64,000 nucleotides of DNA, taken from the NCBI RefSeq assembly GCF_029338255.1, contig NZ_CP119787.1, forward strand, positions 2,867,631 through 2,931,630. The letters are read 5' to 3'. The stretch is from Haloarcula halobia (GTDB taxonomy: Archaea > Halobacteriota > Halobacteria > Halobacteriales > Haloarculaceae). Below, in pieces: positions 1 to 7,219 of this stretch. Below the pieces are notes generated by a model that was given only the letters and a program-made list of their open reading frames with translations, ran no database searches and was not told where the DNA came from. A program made the position numbers and the translations under genes. Each line of letters opens with the position of its first letter. The first letter of the stretch is position 1.

Positions 1-242
1 ATGGACCTGTTCGAACACCCCGTCTCGCATCAGGGTGCGCTCGCAGTTGACTGCAATAACGGTCCCGATCGGCGAATATGGTATGGCGAAAACACTCGGA
101 GTTCTAGCCCGCTGTTTCGTCTCTATGACGAGAGAAGCAGTATTCGAATCCTGGCGAGCGAGCACGGGCCGAGAGTCCACAGGGGCGGGTATTCGAGACC
201 CGAACCAGATACCCCAAATGGTCGAGGTCGTAAATCCCGATT
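1..242. other. No supported gene at window start
   Basis: Several frames are open here on both strands, but none shows a recognisable motif, a good start or typical acidic haloarchaeal composition. The stretch probably holds the promoter of the SCO gene at 243 and may include the end of a gene that lies outside the window. On the minus strand one frame is open to the window edge, but I cannot assign it. Confidence 0.4.
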
Positions 243-920
243 ATGCACAGACGAGCGTTTCTCAGGTCGACCGGAGCAGTCGCAGCAATCGGTGGACTTG
301 CCGGGTGTCTCGGGAGCGCTGGCCTCGGCGGTTCGAACCCCGACGTCGCTCTCGGGGAACCCGACCGTGAATTCGAGAGTAGCGACGTTCCGTATCCGGC
401 GTGGGGCGAACGAATCCCGGATGTGACTGTCCCCGCGCCGGTCGATTCCCGAGAGGTTCGTCTTCGTGACGTCGAGACACCGTCACTCCTCACGTTCTTT
501 TACAGTCATTGCCGAACCGTCTGTCCCGTCCTCATCTCGACACAGCGAAATATCCAGGCCCACGCGGAAAACAACGGGTACAGCGACGCAGTCTCGTTCT
601 TCCCGACGACGTTCGACCCCGCCCGCGACACTGCCGAGCGCCTTCGGACGTACGCCGACGACATGAACGTCGACGCCGAGCGTGAGAACTGGCACTTCCT
701 CCGGCCTGCCTCGAAGGAGCGGGCCAAGGCAGTCGTACAGGACCAGTTCGGCGTGGCCTTCCAGCGCACCGAACCCGAGGACATGGACATGTACATGTTC
801 ACACACTCGGCCCTGACGCTGCTCGTCAACGCCGACGGGTTCGTCGAGCGCGCCTATCGCACGAAGTCGCCGGACGAGGAGACCATCATCGCCGACCTAA
901 GAACGGTGAGAAACGCGTGA
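243..920 (+). CDS. SCO1/SenC family copper chaperone, Tat lipoprotein
   Basis: SCO proteins deliver copper to, or reduce, the CuA site of haem-copper oxidases on the outer face of the membrane. The N-terminus has a twin-arginine region (RRAFLR) and a lipobox ending at Cys22, so this is probably an exported, lipid-anchored protein. The metal/redox motif CRTVC (Cys90, Cys94) follows a thioredoxin-like strand, and the distal His of the family is near residue 188 (MFTHSAL). At 225 residues the length is normal. It overlaps the next gene by 4 nt, giving a three-gene cassette with TlpA-like and CcdA proteins. The family call is firm; the exact substrate is inferred. Confidence 0.9.
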   Translation: MHRRAFLRSTGAVAAIGGLAGCLGSAGLGGSNPDVALGEPDREFESSDVPYPAWGERIPDVTVPAPVDSREVRLRDVETPSLLTFFYSHCRTVCPVLISTQRNIQAHAENNGYSDAVSFFPTTFDPARDTAERLRTYADDMNVDAERENWHFLRPASKERAKAVVQDQFGVAFQRTEPEDMDMYMFTHSALTLLVNADGFVERAYRTKSPDEETIIADLRTVRNA

Positions 921-1444
921 AGCGCCGGCAGGCCGTCGCCGCGATCGCAGGGCTCGTACTCACCGGCGGAAGTCTGTGGGTCACCCAGAGCGGTTTGCCA
1001 GACGGACAATCGCGAGGTGAGGACCAGCTGCCGATCCGCGTCGAGACCCTGGACGCACGCGGATCGACTGCCGGGCAGGCGCTCGTCCCGACACCGGATA
1101 CTGTCACCGTCGTCGATCTGTTCGCCACCTGGTGTGCCCCCTGCGACGACCAGCTCGCGATTCTGAACGCGATTCAGCCCGAATACGACGAGGTGTCGTT
1201 CGTCTCCGTGACGAACGAACGCCCGAGCGAGACGCTGACCAAAACTGACATCGCCGAGTGGTGGAACCGCAACGACGGTGCCTGGACCGTCGGCTCGGAT
1301 CCCGGAAGCGAGCTGCTGGCGGCGTTCGGCGCGGGCGGACTCCCCTACATCGCCATCGCCGACGAGAACGGAACCATCCAGTTCGGTCACAGCGGGCTCG
1401 CCAGGGAGGAGACACTCCGAGACCAACTCGATTCACTGGTGTAA
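917..1444 (+). CDS. TlpA/ResA-like thioredoxin-fold protein
   Basis: This is an extracytoplasmic thiol-disulfide oxidoreductase of 175 residues. A short basic N-terminus (KRRQAV) and one hydrophobic segment (about residues 8-22) act as signal or anchor. The active site is WCAPC, with Cys73 and Cys76, and the cis-Pro region reads GGLPYIAI. It starts with GTG overlapping the SCO stop codon (GTGA), and CcdA follows one base after its stop. Such proteins take electrons from CcdA to keep haem-binding or CuA cysteines reduced. That role is inferred from the neighbours. Confidence 0.88.
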   Translation: MKRRQAVAAIAGLVLTGGSLWVTQSGLPDGQSRGEDQLPIRVETLDARGSTAGQALVPTPDTVTVVDLFATWCAPCDDQLAILNAIQPEYDEVSFVSVTNERPSETLTKTDIAEWWNRNDGAWTVGSDPGSELLAAFGAGGLPYIAIADENGTIQFGHSGLAREETLRDQLDSLV

Positions 1445-1445
1445 G

Positions 1446-2105
1446 ATGGTCGAAACTGCAGTCGTTGGGGCGCTTGCCTTCGCCGCAAGCGCTGGCGTCG
1501 CGACGTTCTTCGCCCCCTGTGCGTTCCCGCTGCTTCCGGGCTACGTCGGATACTACCTGAGCGAGAACGATGGAGATACGAGTATGCTCGCACCTGCTGG
1601 TGCCGCTGCCGGCGGCGCACTCGGCGCTCTCGCCGCCGTCGCGCTGCTCGTCCTGGTGGTGGGTCAGTCAGTGAAGACCGCACTGCCGATCCTCGAACCG
1701 GTTATCGGGGCCGGGCTGATCGCCTTCGGCCTCGTGACGCTCCTGGACCGAGGGCCGGAACTTCGCGTCCCGCTTCCCGAACGACCGGCCTCGGTAACCG
1801 GATTCGGTGTGTTCGGCGCCGTCTACGCAGTTGCCGCAGCAGGCTGTGTGGTGCCCCTCCTCTTTGGCGTGGTCACCCAGGCGGTCGCATTGCCGGTCCA
1901 CTCGAGTGCTCTCGTGCTGGCCGTGTATGCACTCGGGGTGACGGTCCCACTTGTTGGCGTGACGCTGCTCGCGGGCGCCGGAATCGACTCCTGGCGCTCC
2001 TTGGGAACGTACTCGAGACGGGTCCAACAGGGTGCGGCCGTGGTGATGATACTGGCCGGTGGTGGGCAGATCTACCTCGCAGTGTTCGAGCTCGGCGTAC
2101 TGTAA
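1446..2105 (+). CDS. ccdA: CcdA-type cytochrome c biogenesis protein
   Basis: This integral membrane thiol reductase carries electrons across the membrane to the thioredoxin-like protein encoded just upstream. About six hydrophobic segments are visible in 219 residues. The two family cysteines lie in FAPCAFPLLPGY (Cys25) and AAGCVVPL (about Cys134). The frame is open upstream, but the ATG one base after the previous stop gives the normal CcdA N-terminus. It completes a SCO-TlpA-CcdA unit for assembly of a respiratory oxidase or cytochrome. Confidence 0.92.
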   Translation: MVETAVVGALAFAASAGVATFFAPCAFPLLPGYVGYYLSENDGDTSMLAPAGAAAGGALGALAAVALLVLVVGQSVKTALPILEPVIGAGLIAFGLVTLLDRGPELRVPLPERPASVTGFGVFGAVYAVAAAGCVVPLLFGVVTQAVALPVHSSALVLAVYALGVTVPLVGVTLLAGAGIDSWRSLGTYSRRVQQGAAVVMILAGGGQIYLAVFELGVL

Positions 2106-2169
2106 CGAGGCGGTAGCCAGCGGGAGTCCCGGTCGCGACAGATCCCTGGCTGTGGGCGATCTTCACTCG

Positions 2170-2307
2170 CTAAGTCGCCACCGCGAGGGCCGACGCCACA
2201 ATCGTCAGCGCGAGGCCACCCGCGGCTACGAGTTCGTGTGCCGGGGAGACACCCCGGGCGGTGCCGTTCACGATCGCTTCGCTCGGCTTCCAGGGTTCAA
2301 ATCGCCC
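2170..2307 (-). pseudogene. Possible remnant of a membrane-protein C-terminus
   Basis: On the minus strand between CcdA and tRNA-Val, a 45-codon open stretch ends in a hydrophobic tail (ELVAAGGLALTIVASALAVA) and TAG. It has natural haloarchaeal codon use but no good ATG; a GTG at 2271 would give only 33 residues. A stop (2308-2310) lies directly upstream. It may be the decayed 3' end of a membrane gene or a very small membrane protein. No function can be given. Confidence 0.3.
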
Positions 2308-2352
2308 TCACGGACGAGTTCGTCGCTCACGAATCGTTCGCGACAGAAAGAG

Positions 2353-2427
2353 TGGGTTCGGGCGGATTTGAACCGCCGGCCTCCTCCATGTCAAGGAGGT
2401 GTCATAACCGACCTAGACCACGAACCC
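2353..2427 (-). tRNA. tRNA-Val (anticodon GAC)
   Basis: The reverse complement folds into a full cloverleaf of 75 nt. The acceptor GGGTTCG pairs with CGAACCC, followed by discriminator A. There is a D arm, a five-pair anticodon stem CCTCC/GGAGG, and loop TTGACAT with GAC at positions 34-36. The T arm is GGCGG/CCGCC with loop TTCAAAT. No intron is present and CCA is not encoded. It reads GUC/GUU valine codons. Confidence 0.97.
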
Positions 2428-2546
2428 TCGCTGCCGAGTGCAACTCATCCTTGCCGGGGGGTATAATTGAAGGTTTCGAATTCCGGACCCACACGGCGTC
2501 TGTTGATTCGGCCCACACGGGCCCCCCAACGACGTCGAGCCCGACA

Positions 2547-2574
2547 AGGTTAAGTGAGTGTACGGATTTGTACA
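2547..2574 (+). promoter_or_regulatory. trpD promoter region with TGTACA inverted repeat
   Basis: A perfect inverted repeat, TGTAC (2559-2563) and GTACA (2570-2574), lies 33 nt before the trpD ATG and contains one complete TGTACA hexamer (2569-2574). A weak AT-rich TATA candidate (GGTTAAGT) is at about 2548-2555. The repeat therefore falls between TATA box and start, where a repressor would block initiation. TGTACA is the known TRP-box core bound by the TrpY regulator of Methanothermobacter trp genes. Its use here is an inference. Confidence 0.5.
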
Positions 2575-2606
2575 TCGTAACACGAAAGAGTTCATTGGTG
2601 GATACA

Positions 2607-3602
2607 ATGCAGGAGTACATCGAACGCGTCACCGACGGCGAGGACCTGACACAGGACGAGGCACGCGCGGTCGCGACGCTCGTCTTCGAAGAAGCGACGG
2701 AAGCACAGATCGGCGCGCTGCTGGCCGCACTCCGGGCGAAAGGCGAGACGGAAGCCGAGATCGCCGGGTTCGCACAGGGGATGCGCGACGCCGCACGGAC
2801 CATCACGCCCCAGCGCGAGACGCTGGTCGATACCTGCGGCACGGGTGGGGACGACTACGACACGATCAACGTCTCGACGACGAGCGCCATCGTCGCCGCA
2901 GGCGCCGACGTCCCCATCGCCAAGCACGGGAACTACTCGGTCTCCTCCTCGTCGGGGAGCGCCGACGTACTCGAGGTGGCCGGCGTGAACGTCGACGCCG
3001 AACCGCCGTCCGTCGAGGCGGCCATCGAACGCGACGGCATCGGCTTCATGCTCGCGCCGGTGTTCCACCCGGCGATGAAGGCCGTCATCGGCCCGCGCAA
3101 GGAACTCGGGATGCGGACCGTCTTCAACATCCTCGGGCCGCTAACGAACCCGGCAGGCGCGAACGCACAGGTGCTCGGCGTCTACGACCCCGAACTGGTC
3201 CCGATGGTCGCCGAGGCGCTGGCCCGCCTGGACGTCGACCACGCGCTCGTCGTCCACGGCGACGGGCTGGACGAGATCGGTATCCACGGCGAGACGACCG
3301 TCGCCGAGGTCCGTGGCACCCACATCGAGGAGTACACGCTGGTTCCCGAGGACATCGGCCTCGAGACGGCCAGCATCGACGCCGTCGCGGGCGGGAGCCC
3401 CGAGGAGAACGCCGCGGACCTCCGCGGTATCGTCACGGGCGAGGTCACGGGCGCGAAACGGGACATCGTCCTCGCGAACGCGGGCGCGGCCATCTACGTC
3501 GCCGGCGTCGCCGACTCCCATACGGAGGGGGTCGACATGGCGCGGGAGGCCATCGGCTCCGGCGCAGCCGCCTCGAAACTCGACGACCTGGTGGGTGAAT
3601 GA
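2607..3602 (+). CDS. trpD: Anthranilate phosphoribosyltransferase
   Basis: TrpD joins anthranilate to phosphoribosyl pyrophosphate, the second step of tryptophan synthesis. The 331-residue protein has the PRPP-binding CGTGGDD motif near residue 75, then NVSTTSA, KHGN and SSGSADVLE, all typical of TrpD. ATG at 2607 gives the usual N-terminus (MQEYIERV); an in-frame GTG at 2598 is a less likely alternative. It is the first gene of trpDFEG, with stop and next start sharing ATGA. The order matches the trpDFEG cluster known from Haloferax. An inverted repeat upstream may be its operator. Confidence 0.97.
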   Translation: MQEYIERVTDGEDLTQDEARAVATLVFEEATEAQIGALLAALRAKGETEAEIAGFAQGMRDAARTITPQRETLVDTCGTGGDDYDTINVSTTSAIVAAGADVPIAKHGNYSVSSSSGSADVLEVAGVNVDAEPPSVEAAIERDGIGFMLAPVFHPAMKAVIGPRKELGMRTVFNILGPLTNPAGANAQVLGVYDPELVPMVAEALARLDVDHALVVHGDGLDEIGIHGETTVAEVRGTHIEEYTLVPEDIGLETASIDAVAGGSPEENAADLRGIVTGEVTGAKRDIVLANAGAAIYVAGVADSHTEGVDMAREAIGSGAAASKLDDLVGE

Positions 3603-4246
3603 CGCGCGTGAAAGTCTGCGGGGTGACGAACGCGGCCGACCGCGACGCCGTCGTCGCGAGCGGAACCGATGCCGTCGGCGTCATCCACGGCGTCCCGGTG
3701 GACACCCCCCGCGAGGTCGACCTCGGGACGGCCACCGACCTCCTGGCGGGCGTCCCCCCGCTCGTGACCAGCGTCCTCGTGACGATGCCACGGACGGTCC
3801 AGGATGCCGTCAAGCGCGTCGATACGGTCGAACCGGACGCCGTGCAGGTCCACGACGGCCTCAGTCCGGCGGAACTGGGTGCGCTCGACCGCCGGGTGAC
3901 GCAGTCCATCATCGCCGTCGTCGACGCCACGGCCGACGATATCGAGGCCTACGCCAGCCACGCCGACGCCCTGCTCGTCGACTCCGTGGACGCCGAGGGC
4001 GCCGGCGGGACGGGCGAGACCCACGACTGGGACCGTACCCGCGAGGTCGTCGATTCGCTCTCGGTGCCGGTGATACTCGCCGGCGGCCTCACGCCCGAGA
4101 ACGTCGGCGAGGCCGTCGAGACGGTCCGGCCCTTCGCCGTCGACGTGGCTTCGGGCGTCGAGGAGTCCGGCGGGTGGAAGGACCATGACGCGGTCGAGCA
4201 GTTCGTCGAGGCCGTCGGCGCGGCCGACCGGGAGGTGTCGGCGTGA
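3599..4246 (+). CDS. trpF: Phosphoribosylanthranilate isomerase
   Basis: TrpF is a TIM-barrel enzyme that isomerises phosphoribosylanthranilate to CdRP. The N-terminal VKVCGVTN carries the catalytic Cys, a QVHD segment sits mid-protein, and the phosphate-binding end reads ILAGGLTPENV followed by DVASGVEESGG. At 215 residues the length is normal. It overlaps trpD (ATGA) and trpE (GTGA), so translation is probably coupled through the operon. Confidence 0.97.
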   Translation: MTRVKVCGVTNAADRDAVVASGTDAVGVIHGVPVDTPREVDLGTATDLLAGVPPLVTSVLVTMPRTVQDAVKRVDTVEPDAVQVHDGLSPAELGALDRRVTQSIIAVVDATADDIEAYASHADALLVDSVDAEGAGGTGETHDWDRTREVVDSLSVPVILAGGLTPENVGEAVETVRPFAVDVASGVEESGGWKDHDAVEQFVEAVGAADREVSA

Positions 4247-5862
4247 GCCTCGACGTCACCCGCGAGGAGTTCGTCGAGTACGCCGCGGCCGACCGGCCGG
4301 TGGTCGTCCGCGCCGCCGCGCAGCTGGACGTCGATGTCGAACCGCTGACGGCCTACGCCGCGCTGACCGGACGGACCGGCCACGTCGACGCCAACGACTA
4401 CACCTTCCTCCTGGAGAGCGCCGAGAAGGTCGCCTCCAGCGACCCCGACGGCGCGTTCGCCCCGGAGACCGACGACCGTCACGCGCGGTTCTCCTTCGTC
4501 GGCTACGACCCGCGGGCCGTCGTCACTGTCCGGGGCGAGGAGAGCGACGTGGAAGTGTTCGACGAGCGATACGCGGACCTCGTGGGGACAAACGGGGGCG
4601 ACGTGGTCGACGACCTGCGGTCGGCAATGCCCGACGCAGAGTTGCGCGGGTTCCCGGAGATGAACCGCCAGCACCTCGAGGGCGGCCTCGTGGGCTTTCT
4701 CTCCTACGACGCCGTCTACGACCTCTGGCTCGACGAGGTGGGTCTGGACCGCCCGGACTCACGGTTCCCCGACGCCCAGTTCGTCCTGACGACGGCGACA
4801 CTCCGCTTCGACCACGTCGAAGATTCGGTCGAGCTGGTGTTCACGCCCGTCCTCAGAGTCGGCGAGGACGCCAGCGAGCGCTACGACGAACTGGCCGCCG
4901 AGGTCGACCACGTCGAGGCTGTCCTGCGCGACCTGGAACCGCTCTCGACCGGCGAGTTCACGCGGACCGACGAGGTCGCGGGCCCACAAGACGAGTACGA
5001 AGACGCCGTCGAGCGCGCCAAGGAGTACGTCCTCTCGGGAGACATCTACCAGGGGGTCATCTCGCGGACCCGCGAACTCTACGGCGATGTCGACCCGCTG
5101 GGGTTCTACGAGGCGCTCCGGGAGGTGAACCCCTCGCCGTACATGTACCTGCTGGGCTACGACGACCTGACGATCATCGGGGCCAGCCCCGAGACGCTGG
5201 TGTCGGTGGCCGGCGACCACGTCGTCTCGAACCCCATCGCGGGCACCTGCCCGCGCGGAAACTCCCCGGTCGAGGACCGACGGCTGGCCGGCGAGATGCT
5301 CGCCGACGGGAAGGAGCGAGCCGAGCACACGATGCTCGTCGACCTGGCGCGAAACGACGTTCGACGGGTCTCCGAAGCCGGGTCGGTGCGCGTCGAGGAG
5401 TTCATGAACGTCCTGAAGTACAGCCACGTCCAGCACATCGAGTCGACGGTGACGGGCAAGCTCGCGGCCGAGTGTGACGCCTTCGACGCGGCGCGGGCCG
5501 CGTTCCCCGCCGGAACGCTCTCGGGCGCGCCGAAGATCCGGGCGATGGAGATCATCGACGAACTCGAACGCTCGCCGCGTGGCCCCTACGGCGGCGGCGT
5601 GGGCTACTTCGACTGGGCCGGTGACACCGACCTGGCCATCGTCATCCGGTCGGCGACAATCGAGGCCGGCGACGTTGCCGACGACGGCCCGGCCGGCGAC
5701 CGAATCACGGTACAGGCCGGTGCCGGTATCGTCGCCGACTCGGACCCCGAAAGCGAGTACGTCGAGACCGAACAGAAGATGGACGGCGTGCTCACGGCGC
5801 TCGAGCGCATCGAGGCGCCGCCGGCACAGCAGCAGTCCGCGAGCGTGGAGGGGGACCGATGA
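4243..5862 (+). CDS. trpE: Anthranilate synthase component I
   Basis: TrpE converts chorismate to anthranilate using ammonia from TrpG. It has 539 residues. The N-terminal domain has the LLES motif (about residues 56-60), part of the tryptophan feedback site in the family, so allosteric inhibition is likely retained. The chorismate-binding half shows GDIYQGVISR, DLARNDVRRV, FPAGTLSGAPKIRA and GGGVGYFDW. It starts at GTG overlapping the trpF stop, and trpG overlaps its end by 4 nt, which fits equal synthesis of the two subunits. Confidence 0.97.
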   Translation: MSLDVTREEFVEYAAADRPVVVRAAAQLDVDVEPLTAYAALTGRTGHVDANDYTFLLESAEKVASSDPDGAFAPETDDRHARFSFVGYDPRAVVTVRGEESDVEVFDERYADLVGTNGGDVVDDLRSAMPDAELRGFPEMNRQHLEGGLVGFLSYDAVYDLWLDEVGLDRPDSRFPDAQFVLTTATLRFDHVEDSVELVFTPVLRVGEDASERYDELAAEVDHVEAVLRDLEPLSTGEFTRTDEVAGPQDEYEDAVERAKEYVLSGDIYQGVISRTRELYGDVDPLGFYEALREVNPSPYMYLLGYDDLTIIGASPETLVSVAGDHVVSNPIAGTCPRGNSPVEDRRLAGEMLADGKERAEHTMLVDLARNDVRRVSEAGSVRVEEFMNVLKYSHVQHIESTVTGKLAAECDAFDAARAAFPAGTLSGAPKIRAMEIIDELERSPRGPYGGGVGYFDWAGDTDLAIVIRSATIEAGDVADDGPAGDRITVQAGAGIVADSDPESEYVETEQKMDGVLTALERIEAPPAQQQSASVEGDR

Positions 5863-6509
5863 GTTCCGCCTCGGCCGCGACCGCCATGGAGGCCGTCGAC
5901 GAGGACCTCCGGGTGCTGTTCGTGGACAACTTCGACTCCTTTACCTACAACCTCGTGGAGTACGTCTCGGAGTACGCCGAGACGGAGGTGGTCCGCAACA
6001 CGGCGTCCATCGAGGACGTCGACGCCTACGACCCCGACGCCATCGTCCTCTCGCCGGGGCCGGGCCACCCGAAGAACGGGCGCGACGTCGGCGTCACGAT
6101 GGACGTGCTCACCGAACGCAGTCCCCAGGTGCCGACGCTGGGAGTCTGCCTGGGTCTCGAGGCGGCCGTCTACGCCTACGGCGGCACCATCGGGCGCGCA
6201 CCGGAACCCGTCCACGGGAAGGCCTTTCCCATCACCCACGACGGGAAGGGTGTCTTCCGCGGCCTCGAACAGGGGTTCCAGGGCGGGCGATACCACTCGC
6301 TGGTCGCCGTCGACGTGCCGGACGTCTTCGAGGTGAGTGCGACGACGCCGGCCGACGCCGCGGCCGGCAACGACCACGCCGACGGGGCGGACCTGGTGAT
6401 GGGCGTGCGCCACCGCGAGTACCCAATCGAGGCGGTCCAGTTCCACCCCGAGTCGGTGCTCACGTCGGTGGGCCACGACGTAATCCGGAACTTCCTCGCG
6501 GACGTCTAG
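5859..6509 (+). CDS. trpG: Anthranilate synthase component II (glutamine amidotransferase)
   Basis: TrpG is a class I glutamine amidotransferase that feeds ammonia to TrpE. The 216 residues show VDNFDSFTYNLV, the SPGPGHP loop, the nucleophile in GVCLGLEA, HGK, and the His-Glu pair in QFHPES. The usual GHQ after the nucleophile is Leu-Glu here, although Cys, His and Glu of the triad are present. Start codons at 5859 and 5886 are both possible; the first overlaps trpE as ATGA and is preferred. It is the last gene of the operon. Confidence 0.95.
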   Translation: MSSASAATAMEAVDEDLRVLFVDNFDSFTYNLVEYVSEYAETEVVRNTASIEDVDAYDPDAIVLSPGPGHPKNGRDVGVTMDVLTERSPQVPTLGVCLGLEAAVYAYGGTIGRAPEPVHGKAFPITHDGKGVFRGLEQGFQGGRYHSLVAVDVPDVFEVSATTPADAAAGNDHADGADLVMGVRHREYPIEAVQFHPESVLTSVGHDVIRNFLADV

Positions 6510-6694
6510 AGTATCTGGAAGCCCAGGATACCGAGCACCCACAGCGCCGCGACGGCGATGATGGCCAGGACGACCAGACGCCAGGCCACCTTCATCACGA
6601 CGCGGCCGACGAGCAAGACGACGGCGAGAGCGACCAGGCCGACAAGCAGCGCCGGCGGCGAGGTGAACTGCCCGAGTTGCAACAGGGGAAGCAT
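6506..6694 (-). CDS. Small two-helix membrane protein
   Basis: This is a 62-residue hydrophobic protein with two predicted transmembrane segments (about residues 14-31 and 40-58) separated by a short basic loop. It is convergent with trpG and overlaps its stop by 4 nt. The ATG at 6694 was chosen because upstream codons in the frame are basic and unlike haloarchaeal protein. The family was not recognised and no function is claimed. Confidence 0.6.
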   Translation of the reverse strand: MLPLLQLGQFTSPPALLVGLVALAVVLLVGRVVMKVAWRLVVLAIIAVAALWVLGILGFQIL

Positions 6695-7219
6695 ACGTAG
6701 TATGATGCATCCGTGACACAAGTACTTCGTGGCCAGCGAGCCCCTGCCAGCAGGCGGGCGGCCGGCGTGGTCGGGGCGCGCGCCCTGTGGCCACCGAGTT
6801 ACCGACAAACCGCAGGACGGCAGGCCGTCGTACGCCGACGGGGAGCGACAGGCGCTGTGGCGCCGGCGCGCGATCTCCACCCGAAAACCCCCTCTGATTT
6901 CTACTGGATATTCCGACTTCGTCTGTCGGTTCTGTCGGGTCCGGTTTCACTTTCACTGCGGTCTGCTCACCATTAATAAGATGCCGCCGTTTTCTACTGG
7001 TCGTACGCGAGTCCGTTCGCGCGATCCAGGCGACGCACCGACAGACAACCACCGTAGTCACCACTCCGAGTGACCGACGGCACGCGAGAAATCTGCAGTT
7101 CAACAGGGTTATACGCCATCCATGAATACGTATCTGCCGCCAGAAATGACAGGGATTCGGCCAGCACTCACACGAGGTATCGACCGGCAGCGGGGCGCTG
7201 CGGGTGGGAGGACGGACAG
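6695..7219. other. Intergenic region upstream of nrdJ
   Basis: About 525 bp contain no gene I can support. The frames that are open are Arg/Pro/Ser-rich and lack haloarchaeal character. A TATA-like GTTATACG lies near 7108 and an AT-rich TTAATAAG near 6974. Either could belong to the ribonucleotide reductase promoter. No riboswitch-like structure was recognised. Confidence 0.4.

Noticed and set aside
1-242. Minus-strand open frame reaching the window edge
   Set aside because: It reads as plausible protein in part but has no motif or start I can defend, and its end is outside the window.
2291-2310. GGGTTCAAATC resembling a tRNA T arm near tRNA-Val
   Set aside because: Stem pairing does not give a 5-bp T arm with a 7-nt loop, and no other tRNA parts or matching attachment repeat were found.
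4185-5477. Long plus-strand frame overlapping trpE, and similar Arg-rich frames throughout
   Set aside because: trpE is recognised by motifs in another frame; the Arg/Gly/Pro composition is that of a shadow, not of a haloarchaeal protein.
6729-7073. Open plus-strand frame of about 114 codons upstream of nrdJ
   Set aside because: Arg/Pro/Ser/Cys-rich with no acidic bias, motif or promoter; treated as non-coding.
7070-7219. Longer N-terminus for ribonucleotide reductase from 7070
   Set aside because: The 50 extra codons lack haloarchaeal composition, and the ATG at 7220 yields a typical acidic start.
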